From: Coxiella-like endosymbiont
GTDB taxonomy: Bacteria > Pseudomonadota > Gammaproteobacteria > Coxiellales > Coxiellaceae
Direction of reading: 5' to 3'
Assembly (NCBI RefSeq): GCF_030643785.1
Contig: NZ_CP094378.1
Location: forward strand, 124,001-188,000
Length of the DNA: 64,000 nt
How positions within the stretch are numbered: position 1 is the stretch's first letter; every line of letters begins with the position of its first letter. The notes below the pieces were generated by a model, which ran no database searches, was not told the origin of the DNA, and worked only from the letters and a program-made list of their open reading frames with translations. Shown here piece after piece: positions 9,605-20,017 of this stretch. The position numbers and the translations under genes were made by a program.

Positions 9605-10910
9605 GCTAGCTAGTATTAGCTTGGGTGCCTTACTTCTCAAACTAATCATTTTCTTAATTTTCTATCATGGAAATATCTATCAAATCACTCAGCCGGATTC
9701 ACAAGGTTATTTAGCTCCTACCAAGGTACCTCTTACACAGGGAATTATGGGTTTATGTTTGAAAGAACCCAATGGTATCCCACTTTCTTGTCTGGAATTT
9801 TCACTTTATTTAGACAAAATCTTTCTGCCATCATCATTGTTCAAATTATATTAAGCAGTTTGTTAATCATTGAAGGCTATTTTACATCGCTCGCAGCTTA
9901 TTTTTGCCGTCGGCCGCTCTGTTTTCAGCTCTTTTGATTACGCTCAATTTTCTTTTCTTAGTTACATCGTCATGATTTTATCTAATTTGCCATTCGCCAT
10001 CCTTATTAGTCTTGTATTTTTAATTGGCACTTATTTGTTTTCCAATTACCCCCCCGACCTTACTTGCTTTCTTTTCTCTTAGGGCTTAGTTTAGCCATCT
10101 CTACACTAGTTCGTCCGATTAGTTATTACCTCATCTTCCCTTTGTTCATAGGGACATCTTATTATTTCCTAAAACGAGATTTTTCTTAGAAAAAATAATA
10201 GTTATACTAATATTGCTTTCTTTACCTACTATCCTGTTGGTAGTATGATGGCAAATTAGAAACAAATTACTATTCAATACGTGTGCTTACATCAATATTA
10301 CTGCTAGAAATATGAAAAATATTATCCAAAAACAACAACACTTAACAGACCAGTAAGTTAATGATCTTCTGACTACTAAATTAAAAAGGCAGGGATCACC
10401 TTCGACTTCTCAAGAAGGTCATTTTATGAACCATATCGCCATTTCATTTCTACTAAAACATCCCACAGCTTTAACCGAACAAATAATTTCTGGTTTTTCG
10501 CGACTCATATTGAACTCAGATAATTCATGGATCCAATTCTTTAATCCGTATATCGATTATACTGTATTTAGTTAGCAGCACCATTAAATTACTTGAATTC
10601 AGATTTAAATTTTTAAATTATTTAAAAATCATTTGGCATGATTACATGATGTTGCTGATAACTTCATTTCCTATCCAAATTTTTCTAGTTATGCTTTATT
10701 TCTTTGTGATAGATGAAATTATCTTTCTGGATAAAACAGATATGAATAAAAATAATTTCTTTCATCTTTTTTATTAGGATACATCTTGTATTTTATTTGT
10801 GTCTCTTCTAGCGCTATTTTTTACGCCAAATTTCACGTACCTTTTGAATTATTAATTATAATTTACGCGAGCTATAGGCTTAGCTGTTTGTTTCTCTGGG
10901 TGAGAGAAAA
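9605..10910 (+). pseudogene. Multi-pass membrane glycosyltransferase (family 39-like), relic
   Basis: Combining frames gives a protein of many hydrophobic helices: LGALLLKLIIFLIFYHGN, an extracytoplasmic loop with ITQPDSQGYLAPTK (an Asp-Ser before Gly-Tyr, as in the catalytic loop of GT39/ArnT-like enzymes), FSYIVMILSN-type helices, SLAISTLVRPISYYLIFPL, and near the end a SSAIFYAKFHVPFELL segment. It would use a polyprenyl-phosphate sugar on the periplasmic face. The arrangement, with the Val/Ile-Arg-Pro helix turn, matches the minus-strand relic at 10880-12075; the two are paralogues in convergent orientation. Next to deoxysugar genes, it was probably an O-antigen or lipid A decorating enzyme. 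Confidence 0.5.
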
Positions 10911-11270
10911 ATAGGACCGCCATCAATCTCTTTCGGATCTTTCCGTTTAAATTCTCTCCATACAGTAACGCATCTAGAAGCCACATAAAAATCAATAATC
11001 AAATGGAAAAGTAAGCGAAAACGAGCATAAGAAGCTGCATTCGAACAGACGGCAATTAAATACAATGCACTTCCAATAAGAAAAAGATGTGTAAAATTCT
11101 AATCTTTAGTTTAGGTCGTAATATAATAAACGTGATTGCACCCGTTAAATAGAGAAATAGATTAATGAATCGTCAATCTGACTTTATAGAAAAAAATAAA
11201 GAAGTTACGAGAATTCTGTAAAAATTGATTTATCCACGATGAATTTTGCCCTTTAATAAAAGGGGCTATA

Positions 11271-11290
11271 TTTTCAAGTATTTTCAAGTA
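11271..11290. repeat. Tandem duplication, 10 bp x 2
   Basis: Two exact copies of TTTTCAAGTA. Confidence 0.92.
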
Positions 11291-11866
11291 AGCATTGAGA
11301 TATTCAGGTCGACTGAAAGTCGACCATAATCAGATTAGATTCTATCATTAATTTAATAAATCCCTTACTATTTATTTCATTTCTAATCCATAATGCGCCA
11401 AAATAATCTTGATATTATTTTTAAGATAATAATTTTTTTGGTATTATAAGTTTTGAAATACAGTTCATAGTTTTTAGGGAAAAAGCTTTGGCGACTATAG
11501 GACTCGTTATATTGCTGTATTGAAATATACTCATCGTTATTTTATTCCTAATTTGCCACCCACCAACTAGAATCATGCTTAGTAAAATTAACCCCCTCCA
11601 ATGTAATTATTTCTATTCTTTTTCGAAGTAATTTAATATAAAATGAATAACAGATTAGACGAATTAAAATCAGGAAAATAAGAAAATAATTAATGGGACG
11701 TATAAGAGTCGAAATGGACATACATAAATCCATCAAAATTTCGTATCTGTACTTAGTGTAGTTTTCTGTTAAAAGCAAAACGCCAAATAAAAATAAAAGT
11801 CCAATCATCACTGCATAAAGAAAATCTGTTATGATAAAATAAGAATTAAAAAAAGATAATCTATTG

Positions 11867-11886
11867 CCAGAAAATTCCAGAAAATC
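11867..11886. repeat. Tandem duplication, 10 bp x 2 (9 of 10 identical)
   Basis: CCAGAAAATT followed by CCAGAAAATC, inside the glycosyltransferase relic. Confidence 0.8.
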
Positions 11887-12299
11887 AGCTGCAACGAGCT
11901 AAATTTGATCATCGAATAAAGGGTAAGATATTTTATAAGCGCAAACGATCGGAATAGCACTTAAAAGAAGCTGAGTAATAACGATTGCTAAAAAATGATA
12001 GCCAAAAAAAATAAAATAAAATTTCCAGAAAAGTGAGATAGCCTTAAGTTCTCTCAAACATTCTATCATAGGTTTCTTTCATAAGAAGTGATTCTTCAAA
12101 AGATAAAAATAAGTAATTTAACTGTAATTCTAGCCAAAACTATTACTAGCAAAATCTATAATTGGTATTTGAAAGCTGCCGTTTTTAACATTTATTTACT
12201 CTGATATATCTTTCCTGGAATGGAAAATCTATACAGTCATTCCAAACTTTCACTTTCGCAGGAAATATAATTTAATATCATCTTTTAATTACTAATCAA

Positions 12300-14015
12300 T
12301 GAAAATCATGTGCCATAGCTTCAAGATAACTAGAGAGACTATCTTTTTCAAATAAATAAGTTCAAAAATTCATATTTTTTTTAATAAACCTTTGATATAA
12401 TTGGGATAAAAATAATCTCTTTTTTGAATTTTTTCCTTATTTAATTTCAATTTAACCAGTTGATCGAACTAAGGGGATATTAAAAAAATTCTTATTGGAA
12501 AATAAAAATTTTTTTAGGTCTATTAACTACAGCTTTTTGTAATAATCGTTGTACTAAGCAACGCTGAATTATCTTGTCCTTAAACCAATTTTATTTTCAC
12601 TTTGGACGAATTTTAAATCCTAATTCAATTAAATTGTGATCTAAAAAAGGCAATTTACTTCCAATGAGTGGGCCATCGTATTTTTATTTTGTCGAATTAT
12701 AGCCTAGTCTTGTAATCATTTATCCCATTGTAACTTTAATAAACGATCTAAGAACTTTTCTGATCTATCTCTTACGGAAGATACCGATTGCTCAATCGCA
12801 TAATTTTTGTAGGAATCTAAATAAAGTTAGCGTCGATTATCTAGGAACTATAAAGTTTTTAAAGAAACATATATAATTTTTCAAGAAATTAATGAAATGT
12901 TGTTTTCCTTCATTACCCAATGCAGCTGGAAAATTAAAAAAATATTTAAAATCTAGGAGGGGACATTAGCCAAAAAAGAAATCAATATTTTATCATGAAA
13001 GAAGGCTAGAATTATTTTAAAATACTATTCCAATAAGATTTTTACCTTATGAAACTGGTATCCGATAAAAATTTTATTAGATCCCTCATCACTAATAACA
13101 ACCTTCACGTCACAACTTGATAATTTAGCCAACTTATAAAAAGCAATAATTAAAGCATCGCCGACAGGACAATCCATTTGATAAATCACCTGGGATAACA
13201 AATTAATATCTTCCGAACCACAATGTATTTCTTGATGATTTGTTTCTAATAATCACTCGGTTTCCCATGCTTGGTGAGTTTCATCGATGAGTGAATTAAA
13301 TCCGATAGAATAAGTATTAATTTTTGAATTTTATTCATACATCAATTTGAATAATAAGTTAGAATCGATTCATCCACTAAGATAAGGACCTACTGGAACA
13401 TCGATGCGCATGACTCATTTAACAGATTGACGAAGTTGATCCTCGAGCTTCTTATAAGCTAATTTTGGCAATAAATAATCACTTTTTTGGCCAGAGCAAT
13501 ATCCCAATATTGCTTAATTGATATTTCATTCTGATTATTTAAAATTAAATAGTGTACTATCGGAAATATACGAATCTTTCTGAACATAGTGCGCAGTTCA
13601 GGCACATACCGCAATGCTAAATAGGAATCAATCGCTTCCGCTTCCACATTAGGCTCCAACGAAACAAAATCAGCAGATAAAATTTCTTTAATTTCGGAAG
13701 TAAAAACAAATTGATTGTTATAATGGAAGTAATAGAGAGGCTTTTGTCGATTTCAATCATACTCTATAAATAACTCTCTTTTAGAAATATCATAGAGCGC
13801 AAAATCGAACAACATACCATCAAAATGATCAAGACAATAATATTCCCATTGTTTATACTTATGAACGATTACCTCCGTGTCAGAATATATTTGAAATTCA
13901 TCTCCTAATTTTTTAGGTTCTTCTCTTAATTCGATAAAATTATAGATTTCTCCATTATAACAAACTGCTATTCTTTTCATTGCAAATAGGTTGTTCACCA
14001 CCTTCTATATCAATA
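12300..14015 (-). pseudogene. Asparagine synthase (glutamine-hydrolysing), relic
   Basis: The glutamine-amidotransferase half reads RIAVCYNGEIYNFIELRE, then YSDTEVIVHKYKQWE, HFDGMLFDFALYD and KPLYYFHYNNQFVFTSEIK, the class II (Ntn) amidotransferase pattern. The synthase half includes a P-loop-like region near 13200 and, near the end, NTMAHSLEVNCLFLDHNLIE, the counterpart of the conserved M-A-x-S-x-E-x-R-x-P-F-L-D-x-x-L-V/I-E. Frames break in many places and the N-terminal catalytic Cys is not visible. Asparagine-synthase-like proteins often sit in polysaccharide clusters, where they amidate sugar acids, so it may belong to the lost O-antigen locus rather than to asparagine supply. Confidence 0.7.
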
Positions 14016-14109
14016 ATGATTAAACGGTGCATTCCCATTTAAAATCGTTCATGCGTAAAAAGCCTTCATCATCCGATCCACGATGGAAAATAATCTCACC
14101 TATCCTGTT

Positions 14110-15545
14110 CAATAGAAAAAGATTTTCAAATCCATAAAAACCAAATATCCAGCATATCGGCTTCGACTTCGCTCAATAACATTATCTGCTGCGGTTCCAC
14201 AACCCATACGCATGGCAGTGTGCATATTAGGATAAGTGAAAACGCCCTGACGGCCACTGGATTGTAAGTTATCAATCGATTGAATATAGTTTTTAACTGT
14301 TTCTAGATACTGCTCAAAACCTAAGGTGAAAATAGGATACCCATTTTCTGTTGCGAGAAATATGGAGTTCGACAATTTCTTTTTTTACAAATATTTTCTA
14401 CCGCTAAATCAGAAAAAAGTCGTTTCTTAATGAATTTTTCACTTTTCCATTTAGCATTACCATATTCACAAGTCATTTCCAAAATTAAAATTGTATAATT
14501 ACTGGGGGTTACAATTAAACCAGTGTTTTTAGGCTCTCCCACGCGATGAAAAATACGATCACCATAATAAACATAGAGAGAATCTAAAATTTTTTTGCTA
14601 ATAATCTGTAAACTACAATTGTCTTGTGACGCCATTAATCGGCAGTCTCCATCACTTCCTCAGGACAACTCGATTGCATTGCTAAAATCAAAGAATTGAT
14701 TGGGATAGTTGATATGCATTTATCGCAAAATATTTTATGTTTTCGATCTTTATCCTTATAAATTACGATTTTTACTCTCTGATATTCCACAATAACATGT
14801 TTAACTTCCGCATTTTAAATTATCGTTTTCACCCAAGGCCGTAATTGTTTTTGCTAAACGTCGCAGCATGCCTAAGCACCCGTGGGAGAATCATGAAGCG
14901 TTTCCTTAGCTGAAGCACTTTCTATTGTTTTAATATTTTGTTTTATGAAAAGTTTTTCTAAACTCTTTTTTTTATTATGTCAATCGCTGTAAGTTTAGGA
15001 ATTTTAGTAGTAATAAATGTAGCCGATAAATTTCGAGGATGTAATTCCCAATAACGATGAGTAAAATCTTCGAAAAAGAATTCATAGAGCGGCTTGCCGT
15101 AAAATTAGATCAAGGCTTTTGTAAGGCTTGTTCTACATTTCTTGGTGGTCGTGGTGAGATATGATTTTATTGGGCACCAAATAATTTACTCACTTGCCTA
15201 CACAATTTAGAAAAAGAATGCCTTTAATCATATCTTGAAGTTGAAGCGGGTAAAAATAAGACCCCTACCCGCCCATCGGATTTTAGTATTGAGTTCAACT
15301 TCAATGCGCTCATCGTCCATATTTTTTTAATATCGTAGAAAATTTCTTGATCGAAGGCGTGGAGCATGTGCACCACCACCCATATCATACCAATTTTCAC
15401 CATATTGGAAGCTGGTTGTAAGTCCTCCTGGACACTCACTTTTTGTCGATGACCGTTACTTTAAACCCCTGGCGAGTGAGAATTCTCGCCACATACAGAC
15501 ATAAGGGCCTCCACCGAGGATAGCAATATGTTTCGAATTCACTAA
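14110..15545 (-). pseudogene. FAD-dependent amine-oxidase / UDP-galactopyranose-mutase-like enzyme, relic
   Basis: The start region reads HIAILGGGP (dinucleotide-binding GxGxxG type) and PGGLTTSFQYGENWYDMGGG, typical of flavin amine oxidases and UDP-galactopyranose mutases. Later come YEFFFEDFTHRYWELHP and LSATFITTKIP, and at the end FEQYLETVKNYIQSIDNLQ followed by SSGRQGVFTYPNMHTAM, matching the G-R-x-G-x-F-x-Y-x-N-M-x-x-(S/A)-(I/M) closing motif. The frames at 14109-14375, 14321-14635 and 15224-15439 are its best remains. Such proteins in sugar clusters may act on nucleotide sugars; the substrate is unknown. Confidence 0.6.
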
Positions 15546-15579
15546 GCAGTTTCTACATTACAGCTGTTTTCAACAAGCT

Positions 15580-16224
15580 TTCTTAAGCTTAGTATAGAGT
15601 AAGCAGCTCATTGTCCGGTAATTCAATATCCGACCACATCGAATTATTTCATCCTAAGTAAGTTTATGCTTGATTCGAGTTTTAGGTACTTCTTTTTCTG
15701 TATCCAATAATCGGATTAGAAGCAAATTCTCATTATCAGCCTCCTCTGCAATCAGAATTCAATCTCTTCGATCATCCGCATTAAGACCACCGTGTTGATC
15801 ACCTGCATCGCTGGTCACAATGACTCCCTGCTTGCGCGCTTGATGCTGAAAATAGGGTCTCGAGCACAAGAAGTTCCACGTCCACCTCAGAATTCATTAA
15901 TACCACATGCGCTTTACATTCGATCGCTTTTAAACAGTAGCGAGCAAATGAGCTGGGCTAATGGAATTACTGGATTCCACGAGAACATCAAGGGAAATAG
16001 TGAAATCCTCTAAAGCTTCTAAAGGGTCATCAAAAAGGCGCCTCTTTTTTTCCATAAACACTTTGGGCTTTTTCTGCTTCATTAATACCTGCAATAAAGG
16101 CAAGTTCCATACCAGGGGTTCTACCAATCTGCCAATCGATTCCTAATCCCATAGCACCTACCCCAATAAGGCTAACTCAAATCGATTGCCCTTTATTTTC
16201 TCGCCTTTTTAATTCGCTAGGCAT
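15580..16224 (-). pseudogene. NAD(P)-dependent homoserine-dehydrogenase-like protein, relic
   Basis: ATG at 16224 starts MPSELKRRENKG, then the Rossmann motif SLIGVGAMGLGIDWQIGR and TPGMELAFIAGIN. Further on: DPLEALEDFTISLDVLVESS, VVLMNSEVD, QGVIVTSDAGDQHG and DIELPDNELL. This is the layout of the homoserine-dehydrogenase-like family with a C-terminal SAF domain found in sugar and antibiotic clusters. At least five frame changes. The N-terminus is quite well kept, the C-terminus is lost. Confidence 0.55.
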
Positions 16225-16379
16225 TTTTTAAGTTCTTCTATCTATTTTTATAATCTAAACAGTCGTCCATTATAACATTCTTTTTAAAATGCAAGTCAAA
16301 AAGTTACCTCACTAAGACTAGTGGAATTCTCCCAAGCTACAAAAAGCAACTCAAAAGTTGTTAGAGAGAAATGTTTCCG

Positions 16380-17160
16380 ATATGATTTTGCTCATGAAAG
16401 GGATGATATTGGCTGTGGCGGGACAGGCTCATGACTATATTCACTCACTGAAGTGGTGAATAAGCATTTATTGCCGGTTTATGATAAGCCTATGATCTAC
16501 TGTCCTCTATCCGTTTTAATGTTAGCGGGGGTATCCGTGACATTCTAGTTATCTCAACTTCCGAAAGTTTTACCCCGAATTCAAAGTTTATTGAAAGACA
16601 GCTCCCAATGTGGAATTTATTCATCCTATGTCGCTGGATCCGGCCACGCGGCTTAGCAGATGCATTTACGATCGTAATTTTATTAATAACAACAAAGTAT
16701 GTTTGATTCTTGAGGAAAATATTTTTTATATGTCACAACTCGTATCTAAGTTGCGTGATATGATAAAGCAATGACAAGGCGTAACTGTTTTTGGTTATTA
16801 CGTGAACAATCCTTCGGATTATGGGGTTGTCAAATTTGATAAAGAAGGTCGGGGGGTTGTAATTTCTATAGAAGAAAAACCTCAAAATCCAAAATCGAAT
16901 TATGCTGCAACCAGGTTATATTTTTATGACAATCAAGTGATCGATTTTGTTAAGCAACTTAAACCTTCTGGCAGTTTGGTTAGATACTGGTACACACATT
17001 CGCTAACAAAAGCCGGTTAATTTGTGAAAATTATCAAAGAGTGACAAGGATTTTAGCTGAAACTATACCAAAAAGCAGCTACAGCGATTATTTAGTCAAA
17101 TGTGTACAAAAATTGTAATATAATATCTACCGGCCTCGTGAAAAAATAATATGGAATGCT
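16380..17160 (+). pseudogene. rfbA: Glucose-1-phosphate thymidylyltransferase, relic
   Basis: Starts near MKGMILAVAGQ (from GMILAGGxGTRL) and shows in order ISTSESFTPNSKF-like residues, [47 protein letters not shown] and [16 protein letters not shown], all conserved blocks of RmlA. The best open piece is 16802-17020. It would make dTDP-glucose, the first step to dTDP-deoxysugars. Broken by many shifts. Followed by rfbC and rfbB, also dead. Confidence 0.75.
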
Positions 17161-17189
17161 TATCCACAATTGCAAGACGCTAAGTTAAT

Positions 17190-17693
17190 TAAACCCATGA
17201 ACACAGATTTTTTAAAATCCTTTCACCAGAAAAAATTCGACGACGTATTGTTGAATGGCAAACCACTTAATTTTATCCAAGACAATCATACCAAATCAGC
17301 TCAGAATATTTTACGAGGACTTCATTATCACCTATGTATTATCTGCAAGGAAAATTAGTTAGGGTTACGGTAGGGATTGTTTATGATGTCATTATAGATT
17401 TACGCCAAAACTCTCCTATTTTTGGTAAGCGGTAAGGCTTTCATCTTTCCCCACAAAATAAGTATTTGTTATGGGTACTTCCTGGTTTCGCACATGGATT
17501 TTATATCTTATGTGACGATACGGAAGTTATGTATAAATACACAGAATACTACCATCTTGAAGATGAACATACCATTATTTGGAATGACCCTGATTTATCA
17601 ATTGATTGGCCGTTATTAAGGAATTTGCTTCCATTGTTATCGACTGAAGATAGCAACGGCGTGAAACTTAAAGAAGCTAAAATTTTTTCATGA
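17190..17693 (+). pseudogene. rfbC: dTDP-4-dehydrorhamnose 3,5-epimerase-like protein, relic
   Basis: Conserved RmlC blocks over several frames: FHQKKFDDVL, FIQDNHTKSAQNILRGLHY (from Q-D-N-x-S-x-S-x-x-x-V-L-R-G-L-H), VTVGIVYDV-like remains, then LLWVLPGFAHGFYILCDD, TEVMYKYTEYYHLEDEHTII and WNDPDLSIDWPL. RmlC epimerises the 4-keto sugar at C3 and C5. The C-terminal frame (17466-17693) is well preserved; the N-terminal part has at least two shifts. Confidence 0.75.
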
Positions 17694-18443
17694 GAAATTA
17701 ATGCGCAAAATTTTAATTACTAGCGGTGTGGGATTTATTAGCTTCAATTTTGTTCATTATTGAAGAGAACACCGTCCCAACGACGCCCTTATCATTTTAA
17801 ACAAATTCACCTATGCAAGTAATTTAGTGAATTTAGCGGATTCCGCTACAGAGTCTTTCTCAGCATAACTCTCTTTCTCTTTCTTCGCGTTTCGCTTTTA
17901 TTAAAGGAGAGATCAACGATATCCACCTATTAAATGAAATTTTTTACAACGTAAAATTGAAACTATTTTTAATTTTTCTACCGAATCTCATGTTGATCGA
18001 TCCATCACAAGTTCGAATGTCTTTATAGAAACTAAGATAATAGGTACACATTCCTTATTAACTGTCGCTAAAGATAGTAGCTAGAGGAATGGAATCTTTC
18101 TGCTCATCGTTTTAATCATATTTCAACAGACGAAGTTTTTGGAACCTTAAAAAATGAAGAACTTCCTTTTACTCAAAATAATCGTTTTCTAAGGCAGCTG
18201 CCGATCATGTCGTTAGAGCATTTAATGTGACTTATAAATTAAAAACGACTATCAGCAATAGTTCAAACAATTACGGTCCTTATCAATACATCGAAAAATT
18301 GATTCCTTTAAGCTTAGTAAATATCTTACAGGGCAAAGTGATTCCCATTTATGGTGATGGTCAACAAATCTGAGATTGGTTGCACGTCATTGATAATCAT
18401 TATCGTGAGATCGAAACAATTTTAAATCAAGGTAAAATAGGAG

Positions 18444-18471
18444 AGTATTATAATATTAGTATTATAATATT
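18444..18471. repeat. Tandem duplication, 14 bp x 2
   Basis: Two exact copies of AGTATTATAATATT in the rfbB relic. Confidence 0.93.
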
Positions 18472-18607
18472 AGTAGTTATGATGGCAAGCTTACAAATTT
18501 ACATTTACTTTGACAATTTTTCGAAATCGTGGACGAATTATTTAAAACCACTCTCCATTATGTCGACCTATTTCCAAAAGCCCCCGATCAGGGAAAATTT
18601 TCAAAAA

Positions 18608-18639
18608 CCTTACTTAAACATGTCCTTACTCAAACATGT
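18608..18639. repeat. Tandem duplication, 16 bp x 2 (15 of 16 identical)
   Basis: CCTTACTTAAACATGT followed by CCTTACTCAAACATGT. The single difference suggests an older duplication than its neighbours. Confidence 0.85.
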
Positions 18640-18829
18640 CACCACGGATCGACCGAAACATGATCGGCGTTACGCAATTGATTCCACAAAAATTCGAAAT
18701 AAGCTCGGATTTAAATTCACAATTCCACTTAAAATCGGTTTAAGCAAAACAATAAAATGGTTTCTAGAAAATCCGAAATGGTGGAGATCTTTAATTTCTC
18801 AAAAGAAACAGCATTCCATTGCTGCTTAG

Positions 18830-19065
18830 CTGGGGATGGAGTGTTCAATCCTGATTTTCGCTTTCTCATCACCGATGAGAAAACTAACTATTTCAATAGT
18901 CAAATAGCTAATATTCATTCAGCAGGAACGGCTGATATTTCCGAAGAAGTAGAAGTTTACGTTAGCTTAAAGGCAAAATATTTCGAAAATCCAAAATTGA
19001 TAAAGGCTATGATAAAAGTGGTAATAAAAAGTGCACCGATAGGGTGGGAATGCAAGACTTCTTAG
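18830..19065 (+). pseudogene. Fragment of an unidentified gene after rfbB
   Basis: A plus-strand frame continues past rfbB from about 18780 to 19065 (CCLAGDGVFNPDFRFLITDE, then ADISEEVEVYVSLKAKYF). Composition looks protein-like but I do not recognise it. Its position suggests another sugar gene of the same operon. Confidence 0.3.
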
Positions 19066-19137
19066 TGACAAACAAAATAGTAAAGAAAATTAATTGTGTA
19101 AACAGCCGGTTATTGAATAAATCAAGACATATCGAAA

Positions 19138-19365
19138 TCATTTTCGCACACGTCGACGATCTTGAGAAGGGAAGGTGAACCATCGACTTAGAAGCCAGGT
19201 TGCTGTGAAAGCAATTATGTAAGAGACAATCTTCGCCGCAATTAATCCAATTTTATGTTGCAATAAGTAAAGAAATAAAACATCAATAATTAATCTAATA
19301 ACACCTATAGTTAGAAATCTTATTAAAGAATACTGGTAAAAATATAATAGAAGCTTTTTAATCAT
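19138..19365 (-). pseudogene. GtrA-family membrane protein, C-terminally truncated
   Basis: 75 residues: a short charged start, then RFLTIGVIRLIIDVLFLYLL (first helix with the usual N/R-x-x-I-D), IGLIAAKIVSYIIAFTATWL (second helix) and a LLSRWFTF loop as in GtrA. GtrA proteins have four helices in 120-150 residues and flip polyprenyl-phosphate sugars or teichoic-acid precursors; only the first half remains before RRRVRK and a stop. Consistent with the loss of the surface-polysaccharide machinery. Confidence 0.65.
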
Positions 19366-19382
19366 TTAAATAAAATATACTC

Positions 19383-19424
19383 AAAAAAACATAGGGCTCA
19401 TTTCCATTTCGAGAAATAAGCCCT
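19383..19424 (-). terminator. Intrinsic terminator on the minus strand
   Basis: GAAATAAGCCCT (19413-19424) and AGGGCTCATTTC (19393-19404) form a 12-bp stem with one mismatch; on the minus strand it is followed by ATGTTTTTTTGA. It lies directly after the peptide-binding-protein fragment. Confidence 0.7.
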
Positions 19425-19429
19425 GCTCG

Positions 19430-19779
19430 CTTTAATTTTTACATGGATCGATTGTTAGCAATCTCGATATTTAAAGCGTCTTTAAAAAATATTTATTGAA
19501 TTGAGAGGGTAATAAAGGAATCAATTGATACAGCCGCTTAAGATAATGATACTGTAGGGGAGGTTTGTAAATTTGCGCAATAATTCCAATTTCGTCGGAA
19601 GCATAAGCACGAGCTGGGTCTAACGATTTGGGAGCTTCCGCAATAGCAGCATAACGTACGTTTGCGCCGTTGCTCCTCCATAGGGATTATTCCACACAGA
19701 AGCCTTAGAATTTCCTACAAAAATCCCAATGCCAAGAGCAACTATGAAAATCACTGCTTTATTCCGTCTATCCAAACCA
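19430..19779 (-). pseudogene. N-terminal fragment of a peptide ABC-transporter substrate-binding protein (family 5)
   Basis: From ATG 19779: MVWIDR, a hydrophobic signal-peptide core (KAVIFIVALGIGIFVG), NNPYGGATA, then in the next frame NVRYAAIAEAPKSLDPARAY, ASDEIGIIAQIYKPPLQYHY and QLIPLL. This is the start of a mature family 5 solute-binding protein (E-A-x-x-L-D-P). About 110 of some 600 residues remain; the rest is gone and the terminator follows. A large deletion must have removed the centre and end of the gene. Confidence 0.65.
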
Positions 19780-20017
19780 TTCTTCTCCTAAGCACCTCCC
19801 AAGATCTGGGCCATTGTGAAGGTAATTCCATAATAATAAACGAAGAGTTGCTTTGAAAGGAGCCTCTCTCACGAGATTTCGCTAAGGTGATCAGAGGTTT
19901 AGTATTTTGGAGCGACTAACCCCCGCCAGGGATGGTCGTAAGCCACATGTAATCGCTTTTGCTGCGCTTACACTCAGAAAAGGTTAAAATAGCTCCTCTT
20001 TACTCTATGAGAAGTTC

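Larger units (their letters stand above)
10880..12075 (-). pseudogene. Second membrane glycosyltransferase (family 39-like), relic
   Basis: The longest frame (11548-11811) reads MMIGLLFLFGVLLLTENYTK and then SISTLIRPINYFLIFLILI, clearly akin to SLAISTLVRPISYYLIFPL of the plus-strand relic. The C-terminal part (10880-11065) has YLIAVCSNAASYARFRLLFH, the Ala-Arg-Phe-Arg turn that closes many GT39-type proteins. Frames between are broken, with a tandem duplication (11271-11290) and another (11867-11886). Function is inferred from its twin and the nearby polysaccharide genes. Confidence 0.5.
17701..18829 (+). pseudogene. rfbB: dTDP-glucose 4,6-dehydratase, relic
   Basis: Begins MRKILITSGVGFISFNFVHY (degraded G-G-x-G-F-I-G), then VNLADS, FSTESHVDRSI (from the conserved A-A-E-S-H-V-D-R-S-I), HISTDEVFGTL-type remains, SNNYGPYQ-like residues and a readable C-terminal frame 18380-18829 (LHVIDNHYREIETILNQGK, HDRRYAIDSTKIRNKLGF). 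The catalytic Tyr-x-x-x-Lys is not visible. Two tandem duplications (18444-18471; 18608-18639) lie in its 3' half. Starts 8 bases after rfbC, so the three genes were one operon. Confidence 0.75.
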
